Source: Pararhizobium polonicum (GTDB lineage Bacteria; Pseudomonadota; Alphaproteobacteria; Rhizobiales; Rhizobiaceae). Taken from it: a stretch of 64,000 nucleotides of DNA. The DNA is taken from NCBI RefSeq assembly GCF_001687365.1, contig NZ_LGLV01000009.1:230265-294264 (forward strand). Direction: 5' to 3'. Of the stretch, positions 33,795 through 43,061 are shown piece by piece; position 1 is the first letter of the stretch; the number at the start of each line of letters is the position of its first letter. The notes beneath the pieces are model-generated. The model saw only the letters and a list, made by a program, of their open reading frames with translations. It was not told where the DNA came from and did not search any database. Both the position numbers and the translations under genes were made by a program.

Positions 33795-35882
33795 CTAGTT
33801 GATATTCAGGACTGCGGTTTCACAAGGATGGTGCAGCAGTTCGGTCAGCTGCGGGTCGAGATGCAGGATCGAGATCGAGGCGCCGGCCATATCCAGCGAC
33901 GTGCAATAATGCCCGACCCAGTTGGCCTCGATGACGATGTTCTTGGCCGCCAGCCGTTGCTCGACGCGGCGGAAGAGGATGTACAGTTCCATCATCGGCG
34001 TCGCACCAAAGGAATTGACCAGAACCGCCACCCGGTCGCCCGGCTGCGCCTTCATTTCCTTGAAGATGTTGTCCATGATCGCATCGACCACCTCGTCGGC
34101 CGTGCGGATGCGCTCACGCGAGACGCCGGGCTCGCCATGGATGCCCATGCCGATTTCCATATCCTCCGGGCCGATCTCGAAATTGTGCCGCCGGGTCTGG
34201 GGCATCGAGCATGGCTCCAGCGCCACGCCGACGGTAAAGGTCCGGTCGTTGGCTTTCCGGGTCGCGGCTTCGCAGGCATCCAGCGTCAGACCCTGATCGC
34301 AGGCGGCACCGGCGACCTTGAAGATGAAGAAATTGCCGGCCACGCCGCGCCGGCCATCCTTGTCCTCCAAAGGGGACGAGGCAATATCGTCGGTCGTCAA
34401 CACCGTGCGGATCGGAATACCTTGTTCCTCGGCCATTTCGGCGGCCATTTCGAAGTTCATCACGTCGCCGGCATAATTGCCGTAGACGAACAACACGCCT
34501 TTGCCGCCGGAAGCGGCCAGTGCGCACTGGACGATGGGATCCGGCGGTGGCGAGGAGAAGATGTTGCCGATGGCGACGGCATCGGCCAGGCCCTTGCCGA
34601 CATAGCCGAGAAAGGCCGGTTCGTGACCGGTACCACCACCGATGACCAGGCCAACCTTGCCGGCGCGCGGACCGTAGCGGGCAACGAGCGCGCGCTGCGA
34701 GCCCTTGATCGGTTCCAGGTATTTCCGATGGGCGCTGACGGCGCCCTCCAGCATTTCCTCCACCACATCATTGGGATTGTTAAGGAATTTCTTGACGTGG
34801 GTGCGGTAACTGCTCGGCGTGGCAATCGGCTTCTGACGTTGAGAAAGACGGCTGTCGAGGCTGGTCACCCCATCCGCCCGCAGGATACCGCCGCCGGTCG
34901 CCGCATCGGTGATGAGAACATTGGCGTAACCGCCCCGAAGTGCCGCCAGCAGGGCAGGCACCTTGTCGAAACCGCCGGCAACTGCGATCCGCGTACTGAT
35001 GCCGCGCAGCATCTCCAGCGAGATGCCGATGGTGCGATCATCCAGCGGGCCTGTTACCGGCTTGCCGCGTTCGTCGATGAAGCGGCCCGCCACGACGCCG
35101 GCGGCACCCTTGGCAAGATATTGCTGCAGCGGCACGGATTCGAAGAAGCCGCTGGTGTGGATCGTCGAGTTCGGTCTGAGCGACGAGATGCCAAAGACGA
35201 TCCGGTTCGCGCGGGCGAGCGTTGCGAACTGCTCCTTGAGCAGGGGCTCGTCCAGAAGCATGCGCTGCATTTCGGGCGAGGCGACGACGGCAGGGGCCGT
35301 GATGTTGACGCAGCGCGCGGAGATCGCCTGTGCAACGGCCGAGGCGGTCAGTTCCGGCGTATAGGCAAAGGATGCGGTGGTGCCGCCCGTCGCCTGGACG
35401 ACGGTCATGTCCTGCAACGAGCCGATATTCGTATGCTCGCCGACGGACAGGATCGTCCGGCCCCAGGCGACGGCAAGCGTATCGCCCGATTTCAAGAGCT
35501 TCTGCAGCGCATGGGCACCGGCGACTCCAAGCCGGTCGATCAGCGGCCGGGCGTTGTCGTCGCTGGGGACGACGAGACAGTCCGCAAGGCCGAAATGCCG
35601 CTTGAGCTCCTGCGCGATCGTCAGCGAGGCAAGCCGGGCCGGCTCCAGCGATATGTTGACGATGCCCATTTCACGCGCATCGGCCAGATAGCTGTTGACG
35701 GTGGCGCGCGACACCCCCATCGCATCGGCGATCTCGCCCTGGGTCATGCCGTCTTCGTAATAGAGCCAGCAGGCCCAGACATAGGGATCGTCGCCATAAC
35801 GCAGCGGCATGACCTCGAGGCTCTCCGTCGTGCCGATCCGGCTCGCGCCGCCCTTGCGGGGCGATGGTGTCTTGGGTGTCAT
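33795..35882 (-). CDS. SorC-type sugar-binding regulator fused to DhaK kinase subunit
   Basis: 695-residue fusion. Residues 1-345 form a SorC/DeoR-like regulator: helix-turn-helix at about 46-67 (GMTQGEIADAMGVSRATV) and a sugar-phosphate-binding domain (LAVAWGRTILSV, GGTTASFAYTPELTAS). After a linker, residues about 365-695 form a complete DhaK: IGGGTGHEPAFLG, VYGNYAGDVMNFEM with the catalytic aspartate, and MGIHGEPGVSR with the substrate-linking histidine. No frameshift or stop separates the parts. The start at 35882 (MTPKTPSPRKGG) is the best supported. A protein that could bind DNA and phosphorylate a ketose may couple substrate processing to transcription. It is upstream of a DhaL gene. 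Similar fusions are annotated in other rhizobia. Confidence 0.9.
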   Translation of the reverse strand: MTPKTPSPRKGGASRIGTTESLEVMPLRYGDDPYVWACWLYYEDGMTQGEIADAMGVSRATVNSYLADAREMGIVNISLEPARLASLTIAQELKRHFGLADCLVVPSDDNARPLIDRLGVAGAHALQKLLKSGDTLAVAWGRTILSVGEHTNIGSLQDMTVVQATGGTTASFAYTPELTASAVAQAISARCVNITAPAVVASPEMQRMLLDEPLLKEQFATLARANRIVFGISSLRPNSTIHTSGFFESVPLQQYLAKGAAGVVAGRFIDERGKPVTGPLDDRTIGISLEMLRGISTRIAVAGGFDKVPALLAALRGGYANVLITDAATGGGILRADGVTSLDSRLSQRQKPIATPSSYRTHVKKFLNNPNDVVEEMLEGAVSAHRKYLEPIKGSQRALVARYGPRAGKVGLVIGGGTGHEPAFLGYVGKGLADAVAIGNIFSSPPPDPIVQCALAASGGKGVLFVYGNYAGDVMNFEMAAEMAEEQGIPIRTVLTTDDIASSPLEDKDGRRGVAGNFFIFKVAGAACDQGLTLDACEAATRKANDRTFTVGVALEPCSMPQTRRHNFEIGPEDMEIGMGIHGEPGVSRERIRTADEVVDAIMDNIFKEMKAQPGDRVAVLVNSFGATPMMELYILFRRVEQRLAAKNIVIEANWVGHYCTSLDMAGASISILHLDPQLTELLHHPCETAVLNIN

Positions 35883-36060
35883 GAAATTCCGCTGTTCCCT
35901 CGTCCACGACAGTGCTGCGCGTCCTTTCAGACGCACAAAGGCTGCTGTCACACATCAGGCCGCGAAGATGGAAGCAATACCCACCGTTTGCAACCGCAAT
36001 CCGAAAGAGGCGGCGCGCGACCACAGCGTTTTCCGCCGTGGCCGCGCCGTCCCGGGAGGT

Positions 36061-36702
36061 TTACTGCAGCAGGGCGCGCGCACCGAGCGAGAGTTCCTTC
36101 AGGATGATGGCGCAGGATGTTGCGCCGGCATCGAGCACGCCGAGCGAGCGCTCGCCGAGACGGCTGGCGCGTCCGATTTTGGCGACGAGATCGATGGTCG
36201 AATCACGCCCGGCTTCCGCAGCGTCGACAAGGGCAGTCAGCGCCTCGCCGAAGGACTTGCCCGCTGCCGTTGCCGCATCGAAGGCTTCCACGGCCGGAAC
36301 CAGCGTGTCGATCAGCGTCTTGTCGCCGACCTTGGCCGAGCCGATTGCCTGGATGCCGTCCAGCCCCGCATGCAGCATGGCACTGTAGGTCTTGGCATCC
36401 ACGGCCTCGACACCCTGAAGCTGTTCGGCAAACTCGGTAAACATCACGCCGTAGAGCGGTCCCATCGAGCCGCCGATTTCCGTCATCAGCACCGTGCCGA
36501 GCGTGTCGAGCGCCTCGGCGAGCGAGGCATCCTTGCCCTTCAGCCGCTCGGCCGCCATACCGAACCCCTTGGCCATGTTGACGCCGTGGTCGCCGTCGCC
36601 GATCTTGCCGTCGATCTCGCTGAGATAGGCGCGATTTTCGATGATCCGCCCGGCCAGCGCGGCAACGATGCCGCCCGCCGCCGCATTGGAAAATGTCTGC
36701 AT
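36061..36702 (-). CDS. dhaL: Dihydroxyacetone kinase-type subunit DhaL (copy 2)
   Basis: 213-residue DhaL subunit, a paralogue of the one at 33075. The aspartates Asp31, Asp36 and Asp38 lie in DGKIGDGDHG. Further motifs are GGSMGPLYGVMF and VGDKTLIDTLVPA. It begins MQTFSNAAAG at 36702 with GGGGGA upstream, 14 bases after the stand-alone DhaK gene, so both come from one message and should form the kinase. The 178-bp gap downstream before the SorC-DhaK gene contains only GC-rich potential hairpins. Confidence 0.92.
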   Translation of the reverse strand: MQTFSNAAAGGIVAALAGRIIENRAYLSEIDGKIGDGDHGVNMAKGFGMAAERLKGKDASLAEALDTLGTVLMTEIGGSMGPLYGVMFTEFAEQLQGVEAVDAKTYSAMLHAGLDGIQAIGSAKVGDKTLIDTLVPAVEAFDAATAAGKSFGEALTALVDAAEAGRDSTIDLVAKIGRASRLGERSLGVLDAGATSCAIILKELSLGARALLQ

Positions 36703-36716
36703 GGTCAAATCCCCCG

Positions 36717-37709
36717 TCAAACTACGATGGTGCAATGGGCCTCGGCATCGATGAGCGTCTTCAGCTCGTCGTCGAGGGCCATTACCGATAGTGTCGCCCC
36801 GACCATTTCGAGCGAGGTGAAGTAATTGCCGATATAGGTCTTGTGGATCTTGAGGCCGCGCGCGGTGATCTCCTGCTCGATCGTATCGTAGAGGATATAG
36901 AGTTCGTTGAGCGGCGTGGCCCCGAGACCGGAGACCAGCACCGCGACGTCGGTTCCGGCCGGCAGATCGTGATCGTCGAGCACGATCTTGCACATGTCCT
37001 TTGCCACCGCGTCGGCGGTCTTCAAGGGTTCGACCCGGACGCCGGGCTCTCCGTGGTGGCCGATGCCGACTTCCATCGTGCCCGGCTCGATCCGGAAATT
37101 CGGATGGCCGACGGCGGGCAGGGTGCAGGGGCCGAGGCCGACGCCGATCGAGCGGCAGTTGTCGATCGCCTTCTGCGCGGTCGCCCGCACCTCTTCCAGC
37201 GATGCGCCGGTGGCAGCCTTGGCGCCGCCGGCCTTCCACATGAAGATCTCGCCGGCTACGCCGCGCCGCTTGTGGCGCTCGTCCGGTGGCGCCGAGCAGA
37301 CGTCGTCATTGGCGACCACGGTGGCGATCTCGATGCCGTCCTTCGCTGCCAGTTTGATCGCCATCTTCACGTTCATGTTGTCGCCGGCATAATTGCCGTA
37401 GAGGCAGACCACACCCTTGCCACAATTGGCCTCGCGCATGGCGTCGTAAAAACTCTTGGCCGTTGGCGACGAGAACAGCTCGCCGACGGCCACGGCATCC
37501 AGCATGTTGCGGCCGGTATAGCCGATGAAGGCCGGCTCATGTCCGGAACCGCCGCCGGTGATGACGCCGACCTTGCCCGCTACCGGCGCAGTCTTCGACA
37601 CGATGACCCGCGGATTGTCGGCAAGCCGAACGAGATCGCTATGCGCCTTGACGAAACCCTTGACCGTGTCTTCGACCACTTCGTCCGGATTGTTGATGAA
37701 ACGTTGCAT
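36717..37709 (-). CDS. dhaK: Dihydroxyacetone kinase-type subunit DhaK (copy 2, stand-alone)
   Basis: 330-residue DhaK. Substrate-site residues are conserved: His57 in GGGSGHEPA, Asp110 in YGNYAGDN and the histidine that forms a covalent hemiaminal with the ketone in GIGHHGEPG (about 218-219). The family phosphorylates dihydroxyacetone and, in related tetritol pathways, D- or L-erythrulose. It is third-last in the operon importer-SDR-DhaK-DhaL. The tie to erythrulose rests on the neighbours (SDR, TpiB, RpiB) and not on specific residues. Confidence 0.93.
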   Translation of the reverse strand: MQRFINNPDEVVEDTVKGFVKAHSDLVRLADNPRVIVSKTAPVAGKVGVITGGGSGHEPAFIGYTGRNMLDAVAVGELFSSPTAKSFYDAMREANCGKGVVCLYGNYAGDNMNVKMAIKLAAKDGIEIATVVANDDVCSAPPDERHKRRGVAGEIFMWKAGGAKAATGASLEEVRATAQKAIDNCRSIGVGLGPCTLPAVGHPNFRIEPGTMEVGIGHHGEPGVRVEPLKTADAVAKDMCKIVLDDHDLPAGTDVAVLVSGLGATPLNELYILYDTIEQEITARGLKIHKTYIGNYFTSLEMVGATLSVMALDDELKTLIDAEAHCTIVV

Positions 37710-37737
37710 GATAACTCCTGTCAATGATCGTCGCGCG

Positions 37738-38511
37738 TCAGAGGATCGTGTAGCCGCCATCGATCAGAAGATCGGCACCATTGATCATGTCCGCACCGGC
37801 GGAGGCCAGAAACACGGCCGCGGCGGCAATTTCTTCCGGATAGGCAAAGCGTCCCGTGGGAATGCGCTTGCGCGCAGCTTCGCCCTTTTCGCCGGCCCAG
37901 GCCTTCTTGCCCAGCTCGGTGAGAACGATGGTCGGCGACAGCGTGTTGACGCAGATGCCGTACTTGCCCCATTCGGCGGCAAAGGTCTTCGACAGGCCGA
38001 TCACACCGAATTTCGAGGCGCAATAGGCGACGTGTTCCTCGATGGCAACCGTGCCTGCCTGCGAGGCCAGATTGATGATCTTGCCGCCCTTGGCGGCTGC
38101 GATCATCGCCCGGCCGACGGCCTGGGTCACCAGGAATGTGCCCTTCAGATTGATGTCGATGGTCTTGTCCCAATGCTCCAGCGACAGGTCCTCGGCGGGG
38201 GCGAGAAAGGCAACGCCGGCGCTGTTGACGGCAATGTCGATGCCGCCGAAGGCTGCGAGGACATCGGCAACGGCAGCCTGGACCGAAGCGGGTTCGGCTA
38301 CATTACAGACGAACGGCTTGGCGCCCCCGCCGATCCGGCTGGCCTGTGCGGCGGCGGCATCGGCGTTGATATCGAGCACGGCGACCCTTGCGCCCTTGGC
38401 GGCAAAGGCGGCGGTTACCGCCGCGCCGATGCCGGAGGCGCCGCCGGTGACCAGCGCCACCTTGCCGGTCAAAGGAAAGTTCAGGTCGATCTGCGGGGCA
38501 GTGTCGGTCAT
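37738..38511 (-). CDS. Short-chain dehydrogenase (polyol dehydrogenase-like)
   Basis: 257-residue classical SDR. The NAD(P) motif is TGGASGIG (about residues 22-29), with aspartate at the end of beta 2 (VAVLDINAD) indicating NAD preference. NSAG and the catalytic Ser-Tyr-Lys (NLASQAG, then YCASK) are present. The sequence is like alditol dehydrogenases (D-threitol or D-arabitol type). Placed between a ribose-type importer and DhaK, it probably oxidises an imported polyol such as threitol to a ketose for the kinase. The exact polyol is unproven. Confidence 0.86.
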   Translation of the reverse strand: MTDTAPQIDLNFPLTGKVALVTGGASGIGAAVTAAFAAKGARVAVLDINADAAAAQASRIGGGAKPFVCNVAEPASVQAAVADVLAAFGGIDIAVNSAGVAFLAPAEDLSLEHWDKTIDINLKGTFLVTQAVGRAMIAAAKGGKIINLASQAGTVAIEEHVAYCASKFGVIGLSKTFAAEWGKYGICVNTLSPTIVLTELGKKAWAGEKGEAARKRIPTGRFAYPEEIAAAAVFLASAGADMINGADLLIDGGYTIL

Positions 38512-38581
38512 AGGTCAAACCTCTCTTGTGGGTGGACGGGGCGGCCTGCCCGGTGGAGTGGCCGCCCCGCTCGTGTTTTAC

Positions 38582-39571
38582 TTACTTACGCGCTTCCAGC
38601 AGCTTGTCGACATTCTCAGCCGTTACGGGCGTCCACGGAACATTGTATTCCTTGTCCTTGCCGTCGTTGAAGGGCATCTCCGGATACTGGCTCCAGATGG
38701 CCGATTCCGGCTTGTAGTCACCCTTCTTGGCGTGGAAAATCGCGAGATCCAGGGCGCCCTGCGCCTGAGCGCTGGCATCCTGAAGGATCGAGGTCATCGT
38801 GCCGTCCTTGACGGCAGTCAGCGCATCCGTGATGCCGTCGATACCGGCGATCGCGAAATCCTCGGTCTTGAGTTTGGCCGACTTGATGGCTTCGATGGCG
38901 CCAAGCGCCATTTCGTCGTTCTGGCCGATGATGCCGTTGATCTGGCCGGCATGCGAGGTCAGCCAGTTTTCCATCAGCGTCTGGGCTTCGGCACGCGACC
39001 AGTTTGCCGTCTGGTCCTCCAGCACCTTGACATCAGGGCATTCCGCCAGCGCCTTCTTGTTGCCTTCGAGGCGCGAGATCTGTGCCGACTGGCCGATCGG
39101 GCCTTCGAGGATCACGACATTGCCCTTGCAGCCGATCTTGTCGAGCACGGTCTTGGCTTCCATGTAGCCGGAAATGGTGTCGTCCGAGCCGACATAGGAT
39201 GCAAGCAGGTCCGAATTGACACGGGTGTTGGAGCCGACGACCGGAATGCCGGCGTCATGGGCCGCCTGAACGGCGGTGGCGCCCGCTTCGATATCGATCG
39301 GCACGAAGATGATCGCATCGAACTTCTGGGTGATCATCGTGTTGAACTGTTCCTGCTGGACCAGTGCGTCGTAGCGGCCGTCGAACACCGTAAGTTCGAT
39401 CTCTCCGCTCTTGACGGCCGGATGCTGTTCGAGCGCTGCCGACCAGATCTGCATGAACTCGGCATTGAGGCCATAGGGGGCTGCCCCGATCTTCAGTTTC
39501 TTATCCTGGGCCATGGCCGGCGACATCATCAGCGCCGTCGTTGCGGCAAGGGCAATCAGCAGTTTCTTCAT
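38582..39571 (-). CDS. Sugar/polyol ABC transporter substrate-binding protein (RbsB type)
   Basis: 329-residue periplasmic protein of the ribose/galactose-binding (cluster B) family. A Sec signal peptide ends AMA before QDKKLKIG at residue 22. Family segments include DAIIFVPIDIEAGATA, GSNTRVNSD and QNDEMALGAIEAI. It is encoded with an RbsC-type permease and an RbsA-type ATPase in one operon. The ligand is probably a C4-C5 polyol or sugar, by context. Confidence 0.9.
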   Translation of the reverse strand: MKKLLIALAATTALMMSPAMAQDKKLKIGAAPYGLNAEFMQIWSAALEQHPAVKSGEIELTVFDGRYDALVQQEQFNTMITQKFDAIIFVPIDIEAGATAVQAAHDAGIPVVGSNTRVNSDLLASYVGSDDTISGYMEAKTVLDKIGCKGNVVILEGPIGQSAQISRLEGNKKALAECPDVKVLEDQTANWSRAEAQTLMENWLTSHAGQINGIIGQNDEMALGAIEAIKSAKLKTEDFAIAGIDGITDALTAVKDGTMTSILQDASAQAQGALDLAIFHAKKGDYKPESAIWSQYPEMPFNDGKDKEYNVPWTPVTAENVDKLLEARK

Positions 39572-39654
39572 GTCATTCTCCTCCGTTGAAAAGTCCGGGA
39601 GCCGTCATGGCGCACCGTTGCAGTGACGGGTGCGAGGCACCCGAATGGCTTGGT

Positions 39655-40659
39655 TCACAGACCCTGATTGCGTTTCTGGTCGAGCATGACGGCGCCGACG
39701 ATCAGCGCGCCCTTCAGAACCTGCTGGTAGTAGGACTGGATGCCCATCAGATCGAGACCGTTGTTCATGACGCCGATGATGAGAGCGCCGATCAGCGTTC
39801 CGGTGACCCGGCCGACGCCACCGGAAAGGCTGGTCCCGCCGATGACGACGGCTGCGATCGCATCCAGTTCGTAAGCGATACCCGCCTGCGGCAGGGCGGA
39901 GCCGGTGCGCGCCGAGAGCATCATGCCGGCAAGACCGGACAGGCTGCCCGAGATCATGTAGACCGAGAACTTCATGCGGGTGACGTTGATGCCGGAGGTC
40001 TTTGCCGCATGCGGGTTGCCGCCGACAGCGTAGATGTAGCGGCCATAGCGCGTCCGGGTCAGCACCCACCAGGAGACGGCAAAGACGATGGCAAGCAGGA
40101 TCACCGGCATCGGAATGCCGAGGATATTGCCGGTCCCGATCCAGCGGAATTCGGGCGTCAGGGCGGGCACGGGCTTGCCGCCGCCATAGATCAGTGTTGC
40201 GCCGCGCGCAGCCGACAGCATGCCGAGCGTTGCGACGAAAGCCGGGACAGCAAAGCGCGAAACGATCAGGCCGACCAGAGCGCCGCAGGCAAGGCCGACG
40301 AGGATGCCGATCGCCAGCGCGACGTAGAACGGGTAGGGTCCACCCGCAATGCCCGCGGTCGCAGATGTGGTTGCAAAGCTGGCGCTGACGATGCCCGTCA
40401 GCGCCACGACCGAGCCAACCGAAAGGTCGATGCCGCGCGTCAGGATCACGAAGGTCATGCCGATCGCCAGAACGCCGTTGATCGACGTCTGCAGCAGCAC
40501 GTTGGAAATATTGCCGGGCGTCAGGAAATATTCGTTCGAAAGTGAAAGAATGAAGGCGAGCAGCAGGAAGGCGAGGAAGATCCCGTATTCCTGGATGATC
40601 AGCCGACGGCGATCCGAACTGAACCAGGTGCTGGCCGGTTTGTTGTCTATGCTGGACAC
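39655..40659 (-). CDS. Sugar ABC transporter permease (RbsC type)
   Basis: 334-residue inner-membrane protein with about 8-10 hydrophobic segments. The BPD_transp_2 signatures are NEYFLTPGNISNVLLQ, RGIDLSVGSVVALTG and GGTSLSGGVGRVTGTLIGA (read in parts). The start is GTG at 40659 with AGAGG upstream. One permease gene serves as homodimer in this transporter class. It is flanked by its ATPase and binding protein. Confidence 0.92.
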   Translation of the reverse strand: MSSIDNKPASTWFSSDRRRLIIQEYGIFLAFLLLAFILSLSNEYFLTPGNISNVLLQTSINGVLAIGMTFVILTRGIDLSVGSVVALTGIVSASFATTSATAGIAGGPYPFYVALAIGILVGLACGALVGLIVSRFAVPAFVATLGMLSAARGATLIYGGGKPVPALTPEFRWIGTGNILGIPMPVILLAIVFAVSWWVLTRTRYGRYIYAVGGNPHAAKTSGINVTRMKFSVYMISGSLSGLAGMMLSARTGSALPQAGIAYELDAIAAVVIGGTSLSGGVGRVTGTLIGALIIGVMNNGLDLMGIQSYYQQVLKGALIVGAVMLDQKRNQGL

Positions 40660-40710
40660 GGTGTTACCTCTTTCGATGCCGGACGGAAGTGCAGGGCTGG
40701 TGGCGGCCTG

Positions 40711-42189
40711 TCAGGTGGACAGATGGACAAGCGACTGCGCGTCCGTCTCCTCGCGGCTGTAGATTCCGGCAGACCGGCCGCCTCGCATGACGAGGATGCG
40801 GTCGGACATGCCGAGGACTTCATCAATTTCCGATGAGATCATCACGACCGTGCCACCGTCAGCGGCGAAGTCGCAGATGATGCGATAGATTTCCCGCTTG
40901 GCACCGACATCGACGCCGCGTGTCGGCTCATCCAGAAGCAGGACCTTGGGGTTGCGCAGAAACCATTTGCCGAGCACGACCTTCTGCTGATTGCCGCCGG
41001 AAAGGCCGGAGACCGGCATGGTGTCGCGCGCAGCCTTGATGCCGAAATGGGCGATCATGTCGCGGCTGGCGGCCTGTTCCTCGCGCCCGCGCATGGTGAA
41101 GGACGGGCTCATTTCCGGCAGACTTGCCAGGCAGATATTGTTGCGGACGCTGTCGGAAAGATTGAGGCCGGTGACCTTGCGGTTTTCGGTGACGAAAGCG
41201 ATGCCTTGCCGCATGGCGTCTGCCGGCTTGGATACCGAAATCGACTGACCGCCGAGGCGCATCTCACCTGCGGTTGGCTTGTCCAGGCCAAAGAGGCAGT
41301 TGAAGATTTCGGTGCGTCCGGAGCCCATCAGGCCGTAGATGCCGAAGATCTCGCCCTTGCGCACGGCAAAGGAAATATCTTCGATCTTTCCGGGCGCCGT
41401 CAGCCCTGAAACCTCGAAGCCCGTCACGTCCGTCGGCGCGTTGGTCTTGATATATTCCTCGCCCAGCTCTCGGCCGACGATCATGCGGATCAGGCCGGGA
41501 CGGTCGATATCCGCCAGCCGGCCGCTGCCGACATAGGAGCCGTCGCGAAACACCGTGTAGCTGTCGGCGATCTGGAAGATTTCCGAGAGGCGGTGCGAGA
41601 CATAGACGACGCCCTTGCCCTCGGCCTTGAGGCGGGCGATCGCTGCGAAGAGCTGCTGTGCCTCCTTTTCGCCGATCGCGGACGTCGGCTCGTCCATGAA
41701 GATCACTTCGGCATCGTGGCTGAGCGCCTTGGCGATCTCCACCAGCTGCATCTGCGCCACCGACAGGTTCATCATGTACTGATTGGCGCGGATGCTGAAT
41801 TCCAGCCGGTCCAGCAGCGCCTGTGCATTGCGGTTCATCGTCTTGAAATCGATTCCGCCGAACCGGGCCGAGGGCTCGCGGCCGAGATAGATGTTCTCCG
41901 CCACCGTCATGTGCGGAACCGGGCTTAGCTCCTGCTCGATGATGGCGATACCGGAGGCGAGCGCCTCGGCGGGACTGTTGAACTCGACCGGCGTGCCGCG
42001 CCGCCAGATCTTGCCGCCGTCACGTTTGTGGATGCCCATCAGGATGGAAAGAAAGGTCGACTTTCCCGCGCCGTTGCCGCCGCAGAGCGCATGCACGGAC
42101 CCGCCTTCGAGTTCGAAGCGGCCATCGCGAAGGGCTGCAACACCGCCGAACGACTTCGTCAGGCCTTCCACTTTCAAAAGCGATTGCAT
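40711..42189 (-). CDS. Sugar ABC transporter ATP-binding protein (RbsA type, two nucleotide domains)
   Basis: 492-residue tandem ATPase. The first domain has Walker A GGNGAGKST and Walker B VIFMDEPTSAIG; the second has a degenerate Walker A (GLMGSGRTE), signature LSGGNQQ and Walker B LLLDEPTRGVD, the pattern of carbohydrate uptake class-2 ATPases. The ATG at 42189 has GGGAGGG upstream. It is the first gene of the polyol operon, whose control region lies at 42190-42600. Confidence 0.93.
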   Translation of the reverse strand: MQSLLKVEGLTKSFGGVAALRDGRFELEGGSVHALCGGNGAGKSTFLSILMGIHKRDGGKIWRRGTPVEFNSPAEALASGIAIIEQELSPVPHMTVAENIYLGREPSARFGGIDFKTMNRNAQALLDRLEFSIRANQYMMNLSVAQMQLVEIAKALSHDAEVIFMDEPTSAIGEKEAQQLFAAIARLKAEGKGVVYVSHRLSEIFQIADSYTVFRDGSYVGSGRLADIDRPGLIRMIVGRELGEEYIKTNAPTDVTGFEVSGLTAPGKIEDISFAVRKGEIFGIYGLMGSGRTEIFNCLFGLDKPTAGEMRLGGQSISVSKPADAMRQGIAFVTENRKVTGLNLSDSVRNNICLASLPEMSPSFTMRGREEQAASRDMIAHFGIKAARDTMPVSGLSGGNQQKVVLGKWFLRNPKVLLLDEPTRGVDVGAKREIYRIICDFAADGGTVVMISSEIDEVLGMSDRILVMRGGRSAGIYSREETDAQSLVHLST

Positions 42190-42600
42190 TGCGACCCTCC
42201 CAAGCCCCGGCAATACCTCATCTGCCGATTTGACAAATATCAATATTAAGTCGACAAATGTCAATATTGAATTCTGACTTATGATTATATTCTGCTGACT
42301 TTTGTAAGGTCATGGTCTTTTCTCCTCGCCGGGAAGCGGAATTCGGACCGAGCTCGCCCAGGTCTATCCGCGGGAAAGACCCGTGCCGTGAAGGCGCGAT
42401 CATCATATTTTGCGACAGGCAACTCGCGCCGGGCGATCAATCGTAAATTGGTGAGGACGAGCGGGAGCTGGCGTCCGGGAGGCAGGCCAGCCCACCGGAA
42501 CGGCTCTTTCGGCCACTAAAATGGCAAAGCGGCCGCCGTGGATACGAAGCGTTAACCATATGCTTTGTAAATCAGAATCGCCAACATGGAGAACCGCCGG
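42190..42600. promoter_or_regulatory. Control region of the polyol operon with a 16-bp tandem repeat
   Basis: Non-coding gap between the importer ATPase (minus) and the DUF6074-like gene (plus). GACAAATATCAATATT (42232-42247) and GACAAATGTCAATATT (42253-42268) are near-identical direct repeats with a 21-bp period, two helical turns, 43-79 bases before the ATPase start. They are candidate operators for the SorC-DhaK regulator or another local regulator. An AT-rich stretch near 42545-42575 may hold the promoter of the plus-strand gene. Confidence 0.5.
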
Positions 42601-42915
42601 ATGAGTGCTGCGTTGAAGGATGTGCGATTTTCGCAGACGGAAGAACGGATCGTGCCGTTTCCTCTGTCGGGACAGGTCAGCACTGTCCGTCGCTGCGCCT
42701 CGGAGCTCGAAAACATCCATGGCGAGCAGGCTCTTCTCTACTGGAAGACCGAGTGCCGCGCGCTAGCGGAAAACCTGCGCAAGCTCGGATGCACCGAAGA
42801 AGCGATCCGCACGCAGGTCATGGCCTTCCAGACCGAGGTCCAGGTGGAGATGATGCGGCGCTATTCGGACCGCCTGGCTGCGGAAGCGCAGGACGGCTAC
42901 CGTCTTAATCCCTAA
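42601..42915 (+). CDS. Small conserved protein, DUF6074-like
   Basis: 104-residue cytoplasmic protein (MSAALKDVRFSQTEER at the start). The VPFPLSGQVSTVRRCASEL segment and a helical part with LLYWKTECRALAENLRKLG resemble DUF6074 proteins, which are short helical proteins common in rhizobia with unknown function. GGAG lies 11 bases before the ATG at 42601; an ATG at 42586 is also in frame. It has no operon partner and faces the rpiB operon end to end. Confidence 0.72.
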   Translation: MSAALKDVRFSQTEERIVPFPLSGQVSTVRRCASELENIHGEQALLYWKTECRALAENLRKLGCTEEAIRTQVMAFQTEVQVEMMRRYSDRLAAEAQDGYRLNP

Positions 42916-42978
42916 ATCTCGAAAAGCTGCTTCGTTCCCCGACGGGGATAGGCGCGTGCCTCCGCAGGCCAAACGAAA

Positions 42979-43002
42979 ACGCCCGGCATTTTCGCCGGGC
43001 GT
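42979..43002. terminator. Bidirectional terminator between converging genes
   Basis: ACGCCCGGC (42979-42987) and GCCGGGCGT (42994-43002) form a perfect 9-bp stem with a 6-base loop. The hairpin lies between the plus-strand DUF6074-like gene and the minus-strand rpiB gene. A-rich sequence precedes it, giving a U-run for transcripts coming from rpiB. Confidence 0.75.
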
Positions 43003-43061
43003 CGCTCTGCAGGATATGAGGGAGGATCTACATAACCTGCGGAAGGTCTTCGATCAGAGGA

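Noticed and set aside
33618..36107. 829-codon plus-strand open frame over the SorC-DhaK gene
   Set aside because: Antisense shadow in GC-rich DNA. It has no recognisable domain, and the minus-strand product is a full-length two-domain protein.
33075..37709. PTS-dependent dihydroxyacetone kinase system (DhaKLM)
   Set aside because: No DhaM or other PTS component is encoded in the locus, so an ATP-dependent kinase is more likely.
42403..42720. 105-codon minus-strand open frame in the polyol control region
   Set aside because: No ribosome site, Arg/Ala/Pro-rich composition, and it overlaps the better supported plus-strand DUF6074-like gene.
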